Shown piece by piece: positions 33,635 to 42,119 of a DNA stretch of 64,000 nucleotides (the stretch's first letter is position 1; the number at the start of each line of letters is the position of its first letter). Below the pieces are notes generated by a model that saw nothing but the letters and a program-made list of their open reading frames with translations, searched no databases and was not told the DNA's origin. Origin of the DNA: PCPOR2b sp965220385 (GTDB lineage Bacteria > Poribacteria > WGA-4E > PCPOR2b); the NCBI GenBank assembly GCA_965220385.1, contig OZ244825.1:3596001-3660000 (forward strand), given 5' to 3'. A program made the translations under genes and the position numbers.

Positions 33635-33988
33635 ATGAAACTTACGAAACTGAAGCTTGTGTTAAGCATAGTCATGTTACTAACCTTAATTGTAGCAGCT
33701 CGTGTATATGCCTATGGTGCTCTAACTGTTTGCTTGAGAAGCTATACACTAGGAGTGAATTATGCGGGTGGAAATGTAGGCTCTTTTGGGCTTAAAAACG
33801 GTACTTGGAATTTATATGCTAGGGTGAATTATGGTATTTCCAGGTCTGGGAGTTATGGGAGCAATGTTGTCTTCGCAGGGGTTTCGGATATGGGCAGCTC
33901 TAGCCAATCAGGCGTCGCAAACGCTTATGTCGGTGGTCATGATAGTGCTGGCATATACCAGTCTGATAGTGATAGCGATTCAAACTAG
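33635..33988 (+). CDS. module protein A4: unrelated small secreted protein
   Basis: 117 residues. A different signal peptide (KLKLVLSIVMLLTLIVAARVYA) is followed by a Gly/Ser/Asn/Tyr-rich mature region with alternating beta-like pattern (GSFGLKNGTWNLYARVNYG), a single Cys, and a terminal DSDSDSN. It occupies the A position behind the same leader and start context (GAGGAGAAGAATG) as A2 and A3. ATG 33635 is preferred; the frame also extends upstream through the leader, which is not translated. No family recognised. Confidence 0.7.
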   Translation: MKLTKLKLVLSIVMLLTLIVAARVYAYGALTVCLRSYTLGVNYAGGNVGSFGLKNGTWNLYARVNYGISRSGSYGSNVVFAGVSDMGSSSQSGVANAYVGGHDSAGIYQSDSDSDSN

Positions 33989-33998
33989 AGGGATCCCT

Positions 33999-34178
33999 AT
34001 GCTCGTTAACCGTATGAAATACATAAGTAAAAAAAAGATGTTTGTTTATGGGTTTATTCTTATCCTTCTCCTATGTATTGGCATGGGGTGGGGTAGCACC
34101 ATTTTAGCTTTCCTTATGTTCATGCCCCAGTATATTGTGTTTATAATTTACGGCATAATTTACCTCGTATTGGGCTAA
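33999..34178 (+). CDS. small membrane protein between A4 and B4
   Basis: 59 residues: a basic start (MLVNRMKYISKKK) and two hydrophobic segments (FVYGFILILLLCIGMG, then ILAFLMFMPQYIVFIIYGII). It is present only in module 4. AGAGGG lies 7 nt before the ATG; a longer reading from 33831 would run through A4 in another frame and is rejected. Possibly an accessory or immunity-like membrane protein, but nothing identifies it. Confidence 0.5.
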   Translation: MLVNRMKYISKKKMFVYGFILILLLCIGMGWGSTILAFLMFMPQYIVFIIYGIIYLVLG

Positions 34179-34210
34179 TTGCCTGACAAAAACACTGAAG
34201 GAGACACTCC

Positions 34211-34990
34211 GTGATTTTTACAGGTAAACAGAAGTTAGTGATAGGCGGGGCGATTTTGTTCGCGGTGTTATTCGTTGTGGGTAGCTATTTCGGAAGCCAT
34301 TGGTACTACGGCGAGTTTGATCCGGTGCCAGAGCACCTGTTGACAATAGAGCCGCCCCCTCCAAGGGTGAACCAACAAACGCCCGTTTCTAGCTCTCAGA
34401 ATACGGAAAGGCTTGAATCCTCATCGGTGACAGGAGAGTTATCCGGTGATGATGTTGTTTCGACACCCCTTGGGGATATAACCGAAGATAAATTAAACGC
34501 ACTTTTACAAGAGTTGGATGAGGCCCCTGATGAAAAGCGGGATTTCCCTGAAGTTCCCGCCGGATTTCCTTCGGATCTCACGCCAGTTTGGATTGAATTC
34601 CCTAATTATCAAAAGGGAGATATGTATGAACACGAGATGATGTACCGTGTTTTGATTAAACTGTGGAATCAGGGAGATCACGATTTTGTGAATGGTGTTT
34701 ATCAGCATGACAACAGTAGAGTCTACCCGCTCTATCACGACGTGGTTTATGTTGAATGGTCGAGCGAAACTATTGATGGTCCTGATGGAGAGATTGAATT
34801 CAGGTTTATAAAATCACACCTTGGCACTCATTCCAGAGGAGACCCTAAAGAGAACACAGTCGGGGGGCTTTTTACGATTGAAGATATGATTACGGGTGCT
34901 TATAAGGCGAAGTATCCTGATCTAAAACTTGTTGATTATGACAGTGCAGGGTATGACCCTGAAACCTTTCTTGATGATGATAAAAAATAG
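34211..34990 (+). CDS. module protein B4: membrane-anchored protein without the C-terminal cassette
   Basis: 259 residues starting at GTG 34211, 8 nt after AAGGAG. One N-terminal span (LVIGGAILFAVLFVVGSYF), a Pro/Ser-rich linker, then a folded-looking domain (about 115-259) with FPNYQKGDMYEHEMMYRVLI and DHDFVNGVYQHDN, unlike B1-B3. It ends DDDKK, with no EGLRRLRES cassette. A remnant of that cassette lies just downstream in the same orientation, so B4 probably replaced the body of an older B gene. Function unknown. Confidence 0.72.
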   Translation: MIFTGKQKLVIGGAILFAVLFVVGSYFGSHWYYGEFDPVPEHLLTIEPPPPRVNQQTPVSSSQNTERLESSSVTGELSGDDVVSTPLGDITEDKLNALLQELDEAPDEKRDFPEVPAGFPSDLTPVWIEFPNYQKGDMYEHEMMYRVLIKLWNQGDHDFVNGVYQHDNSRVYPLYHDVVYVEWSSETIDGPDGEIEFRFIKSHLGTHSRGDPKENTVGGLFTIEDMITGAYKAKYPDLKLVDYDSAGYDPETFLDDDKK

Positions 34991-35031
34991 CCGATGGATT
35001 CTGTTAGGAGGCCCTTATAAAATTAGTATTA

Positions 35032-35124
35032 TCCGAGCGTTTTGATAAAGCCAAACAGTTGATAAACCAGCATGGCACGGCGGAAGGGCTTCGTCAATTG
35101 ACGGAATCGGGATCAAAGGATTAA
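35032..35124 (+). pseudogene. orphan remnant of the B C-terminal cassette
   Basis: Reads SERFDKAKQLINQHGTAEGL and then RQLTESGSKD to a TAA at 35122. It aligns with the cassette of B1 but has an internal deletion of the charged run. AGGAGG stands at 35006-35011, but no ATG, GTG or TTG follows in frame, so it is probably not translated. It marks the end of the ancestral B gene of unit 4. Confidence 0.8.
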
Positions 35125-35370
35125 CAGGATTTTCAGGATACAGCGGTTGTTATCCGGGCTATCCTGATACAGACTGGGGGTATATCTTCGGAATATGAAG
35201 AATATGCCCCCTTTTTTTATGCCTGGTTCGCTCCGAACTTGGTCAAATTCCGATTTGATTGGGGTGGTTGATTTTGGATAGCATACAGCGTATCTGTTTG
35301 GATACACATCGGCATTGAGCGATGTTGTGCCTTGAATTACGGATATAACTCACATAAATGTCAACACGCC
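35125..35370 (+). repeat. module tail repeat 4 with terminator (35176-35218)
   Basis: Collinear with tail 1, including the same terminator sequence. It stops exactly where the permease relic would begin in the other units (after TCAACACGCC), so the array ends here. Confidence 0.85.
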
Positions 35371-35412
35371 CCAACAACTTGTGTTAGAATATCACCCCTA
35401 ACCCAATAATAT

Positions 35413-35536
35413 AGGACTTACGCACGTGCCACTCAATCAGCGCGTTTTGAACGGAAGGATGGAAGGAAGAGGGGACCCTTCCATTCTTCCCGCCTTCCAA
35501 TTCCCCCGGTAAAGGAAGGGATTTTGTGTAAGTCCT
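35413..35536 (+). mobile_element. MITE-like element with AGGACTTACRCA ends
   Basis: 124 bp bounded by AGGACTTACGCA (35413-35424) and the inverted TGTGTAAGTCCT (35525-35536), 11 of 12 matching. The interior is purine-rich on one side and has no gene. A third end, AGGACTTACACA, stands alone at 36333-36344 on the other side of the isomerase gene. AATAAT occurs near both ends, but a clean target duplication cannot be defined. Confidence 0.5.
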
Positions 35537-35564
35537 GAATAATCATTTCAGGAGGAGTACATTT

Positions 35565-36329
35565 ATGGCAGCATCACAATTGGCGGCACAACTGTATACA
35601 GTCCGCGATTTCACCAACACCCCAGCCGATATTGCCACAACAATGAAGAAGGTCAAGCAACTCGGCTACGACGCTGTACAATGCTCGGCACTCGGCGCTA
35701 TTGATGCCCACGAATTGAAAAGGATTGTTGATGGCGAAGGCTTAACAATCTGCGCCACGCATACAGATTACGATCGGATGCGCGACGAACCGCAAGCGGT
35801 CATTGATGAACACAATCTCTGGGGTTGCAAACATGCGGCAATCGGCGGTTTGCCGCAAGCGTATCGCAGCGCCGAGGGCTATGCGCGGTTCGCCAAAGAA
35901 GCCTCGGAAGTTGCCAAACGGCTCGCGGAAGGCGGACTGACCTTTTCCTACCACAACCACAGCTTTGAATTGGAGAGGTTCAACGGGCGTACCGGACTGG
36001 AAATCTTGTATGAGGATAGCGATCCACAATATTTCAAGAGCGAACTCGACACATACTGGGTCCAACACGGCGGCGGTGATCCGGCAGCGTGGATCCGAAA
36101 GCTGAAAGGACGTGCCGATATCGTTCATCTAAAAGATATGGCGATGGACGACCGCACGCAGCTATTTGCAGAGGTCGGTGAGGGAAATCTGAATTGGCCC
36201 GCAATCCTGGATGCCTGTAAAGAAGCCGGCACGGAATGGTATATAGTCGAACAGGACACCTGCCAGCGCGATCCATTCGAGAGCTTGGGGATTAGTCTGA
36301 GAAACCTCAAAGAGATGGGCATTCATTGA
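35565..36329 (+). CDS. sugar phosphate isomerase/epimerase (xylose isomerase-like TIM barrel)
   Basis: 254 residues of the AP-endonuclease-2/IolE-like TIM-barrel family. TFSYHNHSFELERF carries metal-site His residues, DTYWVQHGGGDP supplies Asp and His, and DIVHLKDMA and WYIVEQD complete the usual set. The substrate cannot be told from sequence; relatives act on keto-inositols and hexuloses. CAGGAGGAG precedes ATG 35565. MITE-type ends flank the gene. A convergent Gfo/Idh/MocA gene, often a functional partner, follows. Confidence 0.88.
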   Translation: MAASQLAAQLYTVRDFTNTPADIATTMKKVKQLGYDAVQCSALGAIDAHELKRIVDGEGLTICATHTDYDRMRDEPQAVIDEHNLWGCKHAAIGGLPQAYRSAEGYARFAKEASEVAKRLAEGGLTFSYHNHSFELERFNGRTGLEILYEDSDPQYFKSELDTYWVQHGGGDPAAWIRKLKGRADIVHLKDMAMDDRTQLFAEVGEGNLNWPAILDACKEAGTEWYIVEQDTCQRDPFESLGISLRNLKEMGIH

Positions 36330-36567
36330 TACAGGACTTACACAGTTGCGCGTTCAAAGCCAACCCCCTCCGACTGTGCCGAGAGTTTACAACCTGCCCC
36401 CCTTATCGAGGGGTAAAGCAGACTCTTAATGCCTAATGAATCAGGTCACTACAGTAAATCTATCGGTTTGTCGTAAAATCACCTGCCGTGACGCGCAATG
36501 AATTGCGCTACTACAAACCGATTTGAATCCCGATCAATCTGGGCTGCAGTGCGTGCGTCCTATGATG

Positions 36568-37620
36568 TTAAAAATCATTGAACACCTTCACCGGTTGTCC
36601 TGTCTGAATCGATTCCCATGCGGCGACGCCGACAGCGACCGATTTCGCCCCATCAACTGCATTCGGTGAAGGCTCCAGATCTTCTTCGAGACAGGTCTGG
36701 AAATGTTGCATGTAACGGATGACAGTCTGGCCATGACCGTAGACGCTGGTATCGATCTCAGGCGGGCACGTCATCTCCAACGGCTCTTTCGCTGCCAACT
36801 TATCCAAAACCAGCTTTACCTGTCCGCCTTTGTTGTCGGTAAAATCCCCAATCATCGTGCCGCCTGTGCCGTACATCGAAACCTGCATCATCGGCATAGG
36901 GGGATGGACGATGTCATACAGTCCCATCGCTCGTGCAATCTGTCCATCCTTAAACTTTAGGTTGAGGAAGAAATTGTTCATTATCGGATATTCGGGCGTG
37001 AGTTTTCCCTTTGCACCGTAGGCGTGTACCTCTTCGACATCGCCCAAGAAACTGCGTAAGATATCGACCGGATGCACCACGCCGCCGAACATCAGATCCT
37101 GCGGATCGTGCAACCGCCAAGGAGTGAAGTCATAGACGGGGCGCATATCGTGGACATAGTAAGCGTCTGCCGCCATAATCTCCCCCAACTCACCGTCATC
37201 GAAGAAGCGGCGCATCGTCTGGAATTGGAGGTCGAACCGCATCGTTTGACCGACCAGAAACTTAACCCCTTTTTCCCGGACCAATTTGACCAGTCGTTTG
37301 GCATCCTCAAGATTCGTCACCATCGGTTTCGTGCAGACGACATGCTTTCCGGCTTCAATCGCAGCAGCACAGTGCTCGGCATGAAGATGATCGGGCGAGT
37401 AGATCGCCACCACATCAATGTCGTCGCGAGAAACCAACTCTTGATAGTCTGTTGTCCAAAAACCCACCCCAATCTCCGCTGCATAACCCTCTAAGACATC
37501 CGCCCTTTTAGCGCACATCCCCCGGAGTTCGTATTTGAGACCAGGTACGTCCTTGAGCAATGTCGCAGTCGATCCCATGTTGGTGGGGTTCATTCCAATA
37601 ACGCCTAATCCAATTGTCAT
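36568..37620 (-). CDS. Gfo/Idh/MocA family NAD(P)-dependent oxidoreductase
   Basis: 350 residues. A Rossmann N-terminal half begins IGLGVIGMNPTNMGSTA, with the family signatures VVAIYSPDHLHAEH and GKHVVCTKPMV (Lys of the CTKP motif); the GFO_IDH_MocA C-terminal half follows. Typical activity is reversible oxidation of a sugar or inositol hydroxyl. AAGGAGG precedes the ATG. It converges with the isomerase gene, and together they suggest sugar or inositol-type catabolism. Confidence 0.88.
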   Translation of the reverse strand: MTIGLGVIGMNPTNMGSTATLLKDVPGLKYELRGMCAKRADVLEGYAAEIGVGFWTTDYQELVSRDDIDVVAIYSPDHLHAEHCAAAIEAGKHVVCTKPMVTNLEDAKRLVKLVREKGVKFLVGQTMRFDLQFQTMRRFFDDGELGEIMAADAYYVHDMRPVYDFTPWRLHDPQDLMFGGVVHPVDILRSFLGDVEEVHAYGAKGKLTPEYPIMNNFFLNLKFKDGQIARAMGLYDIVHPPMPMMQVSMYGTGGTMIGDFTDNKGGQVKLVLDKLAAKEPLEMTCPPEIDTSVYGHGQTVIRYMQHFQTCLEEDLEPSPNAVDGAKSVAVGVAAWESIQTGQPVKVFNDF

Positions 37621-37640
37621 CTTATCCCTCCTTAGTACGA

Positions 37641-37674
37641 AGAAACCGAGTTTTTCCGAAAAAACTCGGTTTCT
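37641..37674. repeat. long perfect hairpin repeat (AAACCGAGTTTTT type)
   Basis: AGAAACCGAGTTTTT and its complement surround a CCG-centred loop between divergent genes. A half copy occurs at about 12141-12155. It lies in the Gfo/Idh/MocA upstream region rather than after a gene, so a dispersed palindromic repeat is likelier than a terminator. Confidence 0.6.
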
Positions 37675-37865
37675 CTAAGCTGCTTTATTCTTTCTTTAAA
37701 AATGAGTATAGTTGTTTAACATAACTTTTACAAAAAACCGCCTCTTATGTTGAAGATGATTCCGTATAGCGGATACGGTTTTTTGAGTTTACCCAAAGGG
37801 GAAAGTTTGATATATTGTAACTGAAGATCGAGCTAAAATAAATCTTTTTCTGGGAGCAACACACT

Positions 37866-39056
37866 ATGGATTTCACATTGAACGCAGACCATGACGCCAT
37901 CCGTGAGACTGCACGAGCGTTCTGCCGTCGTGAGCTTGTGCCACACCTTCGTGACTGGGACCGTGCAGCGCAGCTGCCGCGCGACATTATACAGAAGATG
38001 GGGGCAGCGGGTCTGTTGGGGGTCTGCATCCCGGAGCGTTACGGTGGACTCGGTTTCGATTACTTGAGCCTCGGCATCGTCTCCGAAGAACTGGAGCGTG
38101 CCGACAGTGCGTTCCGTGTGCTGATTGCCGTCCACCTTGGGCTGAACTCGCTGGCGTTGTTTCAGTGGGGAAATGAAGCGCAAAAACAGGGTTATCTTGT
38201 CCCGCAGGCACGTGGTGAGAAGTTGGGGGCGTTTGGATTGACCGAACCGGGTGCGGGCAGCGATGTCGCAGCCATCAATACGACCGCACGACACGATGGG
38301 AACGCCTACATTCTCAACGGCGAGAAGATGTGGATCGGTTGTGCCGATATCGCAGACCATCTCCTTATTTTCGCTTACACAGATCGTGCAGCGAAACACC
38401 GTGGCATCTCTGCGTTCATTGTTGAACGGGGCTATGATGGCATCTCCACTTCCAGTATCCAGCACAAGTTAGGGGGACGCATCGGGAACGTGGGCAGCAT
38501 CAACTTGAAGGATGTGCGTGTGCCGATCGCAAATCGCATCGGTGAGGAAGGCGATGGTTTTAAGATCGCGATGAGTGCATTGGACAACGGACGCTACACT
38601 GTGGCGTCGGGCGCGGTCGGTTTGATAGAGGCGTGTCTTGAGGCAAGTGTGGCGTATGCAAAGAAACGTGAGACCTTCGGGCAACCTATCGGTCAACACC
38701 AGCTTGTGCAGCAAAAAATCGCTAACATGGTGGCTGGACGCGACATCGGGCGCCTGCTTTATTACCAAGTCGGCTGGCTGAAGAATCAGGGGATGCGTTG
38801 TACACGAGAGGTGAGCCTCGCTAAGTGGACGAACTGCCAGAACGCCTTCCAAGCCGCGGACGACGCGATACAGATTCACGGCGCACACGGCTATAGCGAT
38901 GAATACCCTGTAGAACGTTATTTTCGCAACGCGCGTGGGGCACTGATCTACGAGGGGACACAGGAAATCCACCAGTTGATTCAAGCGGGATACGCGCTCG
39001 GAGATCGGGTTGATAAACCGGTGACGCAACCGCTGCCAGCTTATCCGTTTGAGTAA
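37866..39056 (+). CDS. acyl-CoA dehydrogenase
   Basis: 396 residues, FAD flavoprotein of the acyl-CoA dehydrogenase superfamily. FAD/substrate segments AFGLTEPGAGSDVA and MWIGCADIAD, the flavin-binding AIQIHGAHGYSDEYPVER, and YEGTQEIHQL near the C-terminus, where the general base Glu of many members lies, are present. It oxidises an acyl-CoA and passes electrons to ETF. The exact chain is unknown. The class III CoA-transferase 32 nt downstream suggests a pathway that activates its acid by CoA transfer. Confidence 0.9.
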   Translation: MDFTLNADHDAIRETARAFCRRELVPHLRDWDRAAQLPRDIIQKMGAAGLLGVCIPERYGGLGFDYLSLGIVSEELERADSAFRVLIAVHLGLNSLALFQWGNEAQKQGYLVPQARGEKLGAFGLTEPGAGSDVAAINTTARHDGNAYILNGEKMWIGCADIADHLLIFAYTDRAAKHRGISAFIVERGYDGISTSSIQHKLGGRIGNVGSINLKDVRVPIANRIGEEGDGFKIAMSALDNGRYTVASGAVGLIEACLEASVAYAKKRETFGQPIGQHQLVQQKIANMVAGRDIGRLLYYQVGWLKNQGMRCTREVSLAKWTNCQNAFQAADDAIQIHGAHGYSDEYPVERYFRNARGALIYEGTQEIHQLIQAGYALGDRVDKPVTQPLPAYPFE

Positions 39057-39088
39057 TACCCCGATAGCACAAGGAGGAAAGCGCATAA

Positions 39089-40282
39089 ATGATAGTGAGT
39101 CCATTGGAGGGTATCCACGTTCTTGACATGTCACGGCACTTGGCGGGACCCTATTGCGCCATGATGTTAGGCGATATGGGTGCGGAAGTCATCAAAGTTG
39201 AGCGTCCCGGCATCGGCGACGAAACGCGTCAGTGGGGACCCCCATTCCTCGGTGACGAATCGGCATATTACCTCTCCTGCAACCGCAACAAAAAAAGCCT
39301 CACACTCAATCTCAAGGATGAACAGGGCGTGGCTATTGCTCGGAAGCTTGCAGCGCAGAGCGATATTTTCATTGAGAACTTCCGTATCGGTGGCTTAGAC
39401 GCAATGGGGCTGGATTACGCAGCGCTCAAGGAGATTAACCCGCGCCTGATCTACTGTTCCATCAGCGGCTTTGGCCACACGGGACCTGACCACGAGCTGC
39501 CGGGTTATGATTTTATGATTCAGGGACGTGGCGGTTTCATGTCCATTACAGGCGAACGCGACGGCTCTCCTCTGAAGGTTGGCGTGGCGATTGTGGATCT
39601 TGCGTCGGCACTGTTCGCGTGTAATGCTATCCTCGCTGCGCTACTTGCCCGTGCGCGAACCGGTGAAGGACAGCACATTGACATCGCGCTGCTCGACTCA
39701 CAGATTGCACTCTTAGCAAACGTTGGCAGCAACTATCTCTGTTCAGGCGAAGTACCAGAACGCTGGGGCAACGCAGTATCCAGCATTGTGCCGTATCAGG
39801 CATTTCAAGCGAAGGACGATTACCTTATCCTCGCCATTGGCAATGATGGACAGTGGGAACGTTTCTGTGCGGCAGCGGGGGTAAGCGCGTGGTCAGCGGA
39901 TGAACGGTTTGCCACGAACCCACAGCGCGTCGCACACCGAGCGGTGTTGCTCCCGATGCTGGAAGAGCTATTCCGCCAAAAGACTGTTGCAGAATGGCTG
40001 CGGCACTGTGCTGACGCAGATGTTCCTGCGGGACCGGTCAATTCTCTTGATAAGGTGTTCGCCGACCCACAGACGCTGGCAAGAGGGATGCGGGTGGAGA
40101 TGCCACACCCAACGGCGGAGACCGTGCAAATGGCTGGCACACCCCTTAATTTGTCAGGGACGCCGACACAGATGCGCCTGCCGCCGCCGATGCTTGGAGA
40201 GCACACCGACGAAATTCTTACTAACCTGATCGGATTGAATGACGAAACGATTGCAGATCTGCGCCAAAATGGAGTCATCTGA
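39089..40282 (+). CDS. class III CoA-transferase (CaiB/BaiF family)
   Basis: 397 residues. Family marks: LDMSRHLAGPYCAMMLGDMGAEVIKVE in two overlapping parts at the N-terminus, NRNKKSLTLNLK, ISGFGHTGP, and the catalytic Asp in GQHIDIALLDSQIA. It moves CoA between carboxylic acids through an aspartyl-CoA anhydride. AAGGAGG lies upstream of ATG 39089. It is transcribed with the acyl-CoA dehydrogenase, and dacB starts 2 nt after its stop, so all three probably share one mRNA. Confidence 0.92.
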   Translation: MIVSPLEGIHVLDMSRHLAGPYCAMMLGDMGAEVIKVERPGIGDETRQWGPPFLGDESAYYLSCNRNKKSLTLNLKDEQGVAIARKLAAQSDIFIENFRIGGLDAMGLDYAALKEINPRLIYCSISGFGHTGPDHELPGYDFMIQGRGGFMSITGERDGSPLKVGVAIVDLASALFACNAILAALLARARTGEGQHIDIALLDSQIALLANVGSNYLCSGEVPERWGNAVSSIVPYQAFQAKDDYLILAIGNDGQWERFCAAAGVSAWSADERFATNPQRVAHRAVLLPMLEELFRQKTVAEWLRHCADADVPAGPVNSLDKVFADPQTLARGMRVEMPHPTAETVQMAGTPLNLSGTPTQMRLPPPMLGEHTDEILTNLIGLNDETIADLRQNGVI

Positions 40283-40284
40283 AA

Positions 40285-41829
40285 ATGTGGAAGATATCGA
40301 AAATCTGTCTCTGGTTTTGCACACTGCTCTGTTGTACTGTATTGTACAGCTGTGGCACGCCTTCAACGGTCGAAATTTCACCACCCCCACCGCCTGCACC
40401 GCCAAAACCGTCAAAACCAATCCAGCGATTGCAGACAGAACTTGAAGCCATATTGAGCGATCCGCTCCTCGCCTCCTCAAATGTCGGGGTGAAGGTTGTC
40501 TCACTTGGGACGGGAGAAGTGCTTTATGAGAAAGATGCCGAGAAATTGTATCATCCAGCCTCAACGATGAAATTGATTACCGCAGCGACGGCGCTGGTTA
40601 AACTCGGTCCAAACCACCATTTCCATACCACGCTTTACGTGGATTACCTTGAAGACGGTCAGACCGTGGGGAATATCTATCTCAAAGGTGGCGGAGATCC
40701 TGTGTTCAACAGCAGCGATCTGGAGAAGATGGTTGAAAAATTGGTAGAAATGAACCTGAAGGATCTTCAAGGCGATATTGTGGTAGACGAAACCTACTTT
40801 GACGCTGTACGGTGGGGCAAAGGTTGGATGTGGGACGATGGTCCTATCGGTGGATACTACCCGCATCTAAGTGCGCTGACGATTAATCGTAACGGTGTGC
40901 TTGTCCGTATCTCCCCCGGCACTGAAGTTGACGATCCTGTTCGCGTTCAACTTCACCCGCCTACACAGTACATGAAAATTGTTAATGAAGCCACTACCGT
41001 AGGACATTCCGAAAAAACACGGCTGACAGTTAAACGAAAGGATGGATCCACCAAGGAGAACCTCCTAATGATTAATGGAGTGATGGCAATCGGTCAAGCC
41101 ACGATGAACCGACGCGTAGATGTACTTGATCCGGCTCTCTACTGCGGCAGCCTATTGCAAGAAACCCTCGCAAATCGGGGAGTTATCCTCCAAGGAAAGG
41201 TGCGCTATGGTGAAGTGCCTGAAGACGCGATGGAAATCGTCACACACATATCCCCACCGCTATCCCACATCCTTTGGGAGATGAATAAACCGAGCGATAA
41301 TCTGATCGCTGAACTTCTGTTGAAAACAATCGGTGCTGAACTGAGCGGAAGTCAGGGAACGGCGGAGAAGGGACTGGGAGTGATTAGCGATTTTTTAGGC
41401 GAAATTGGGATGGATTGGGAACATTATACCCTTGCCGATGGTTCGGGGGTATCTCGCTATAATTTAGTAACCGCTTCGCTCCTGACGGATCTGTTAGTCT
41501 ATATGTTCCGCAATTTTGCGGTGATGCCGGAATATCTGGCGTCGCTGCCGGTTGGAGGGGTGGATGGAACGCTGACACGACGGATGCGGGGCATGAAAGC
41601 GGAAGGGGTTTTACGCGCCAAAACCGGAACCTTGCGGGGACTAACAGCACTTGCTGGTTATACGGTAACTGCGGATGGGGAAACGGTGGCGTTCTCAATT
41701 ATAATGAGCAATTATCACGGTCCCGTGAGTTCGCGACGTGCCCTACAAGATAAAATTGGCGATATACTCACACGGTTCAGCAGGCAGGATTCTTATGAAG
41801 AATTGGAAAATAGAAAAAGGGACAATTAG
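40285..41829 (+). CDS. dacB: D-alanyl-D-alanine carboxypeptidase/endopeptidase, PBP4 (S13) type lipoprotein
   Basis: 514 residues. Lipobox LYSC with Cys23, then a Pro-rich linker and the penicillin-binding fold: SxxK as STMK (Ser93, Lys96), SxN as SDN in NKPSDNLIAELLL, and KTG in AKTGTLRGLTALAGY. It trims or cleaves peptidoglycan cross-links in the periplasm. A lipid anchor is unusual for E. coli-type PBP4 but occurs elsewhere. It begins 2 nt after the CoA-transferase stop, a likely transcriptional rather than functional link. Confidence 0.9.
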   Translation: MWKISKICLWFCTLLCCTVLYSCGTPSTVEISPPPPPAPPKPSKPIQRLQTELEAILSDPLLASSNVGVKVVSLGTGEVLYEKDAEKLYHPASTMKLITAATALVKLGPNHHFHTTLYVDYLEDGQTVGNIYLKGGGDPVFNSSDLEKMVEKLVEMNLKDLQGDIVVDETYFDAVRWGKGWMWDDGPIGGYYPHLSALTINRNGVLVRISPGTEVDDPVRVQLHPPTQYMKIVNEATTVGHSEKTRLTVKRKDGSTKENLLMINGVMAIGQATMNRRVDVLDPALYCGSLLQETLANRGVILQGKVRYGEVPEDAMEIVTHISPPLSHILWEMNKPSDNLIAELLLKTIGAELSGSQGTAEKGLGVISDFLGEIGMDWEHYTLADGSGVSRYNLVTASLLTDLLVYMFRNFAVMPEYLASLPVGGVDGTLTRRMRGMKAEGVLRAKTGTLRGLTALAGYTVTADGETVAFSIIMSNYHGPVSSRRALQDKIGDILTRFSRQDSYEELENRKRDN

Positions 41830-41865
41830 GGCCAATCGAGGAAGGACTCAGAACCTGAGAGTCAA

Positions 41866-42045
41866 TTATCTTTTTTCATAATTCTTTATCTCTTGTTCAA
41901 TCTGTTCGATATGTTCACGGACTCCCAGTGAGTAAAACTCGAAATCTTCAGGGCGGGGGTGCTGTTTTTTTAATTTTAAGAATGCTTGTCGAAATTCTTC
42001 TAATCGCTGCTGCGATATTTTTAGTTCGTGTTCATTTTTAATCAT
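41866..42045 (-). CDS. 59-residue protein resembling the N-terminal part of HigA-type antitoxins
   Basis: MIKNEHELKISQQRLEEFRQ opens a short, highly charged helical protein ending EQIEQEIKNYEKR. From memory the first 20 residues match the start of a HigA-like antitoxin family (MI+NE..Y.ITK..), which usually continues into an XRE helix-turn-helix; here it stops before that. GGAG is 8-9 nt before the ATG. It overlaps the 3' end of a 25-codon fragment by 4 nt (ATGA), so translation may be coupled. Confidence 0.5.
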   Translation of the reverse strand: MIKNEHELKISQQRLEEFRQAFLKLKKQHPRPEDFEFYSLGVREHIEQIEQEIKNYEKR

Positions 42046-42119
42046 AAGAGGATCTCCACAAGCTCGGCGCGATGGAGTCCTGGAGGGAGATAACCGCTCT
42101 CACTGAATTCTGGAAGCAA
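42042..42119 (-). pseudogene. 25-codon fragment resembling the start of a DUF6932-type protein
   Basis: Reads LPEFSESGYLPPGLHRAELV and stops after EILL. The pattern LPxFxxxGxLPPGxHxAxxxE is one I associate with the N-terminus of DUF6932 proteins, which are nucleotidyltransferase-like. A TTG at 42117-42119 is the only evident start. The rest of such a gene is missing, so this is either a truncated relic or a coupling leader for the next frame. Confidence 0.3.

Noticed and set aside
33831..34178. 115-codon frame overlapping A4
   Set aside because: Its first half is the out-of-frame shadow of A4; only the part from ATG 33999 looks like a gene.
26247..35375. Array considered as a diversity-generating retroelement, shufflon or integron
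   Set aside because: No reverse transcriptase, no invertase or integrase, no attC-like sites, and A-to-N mutational bias cannot be seen. The duplication with permease relics points to ordinary recombination.
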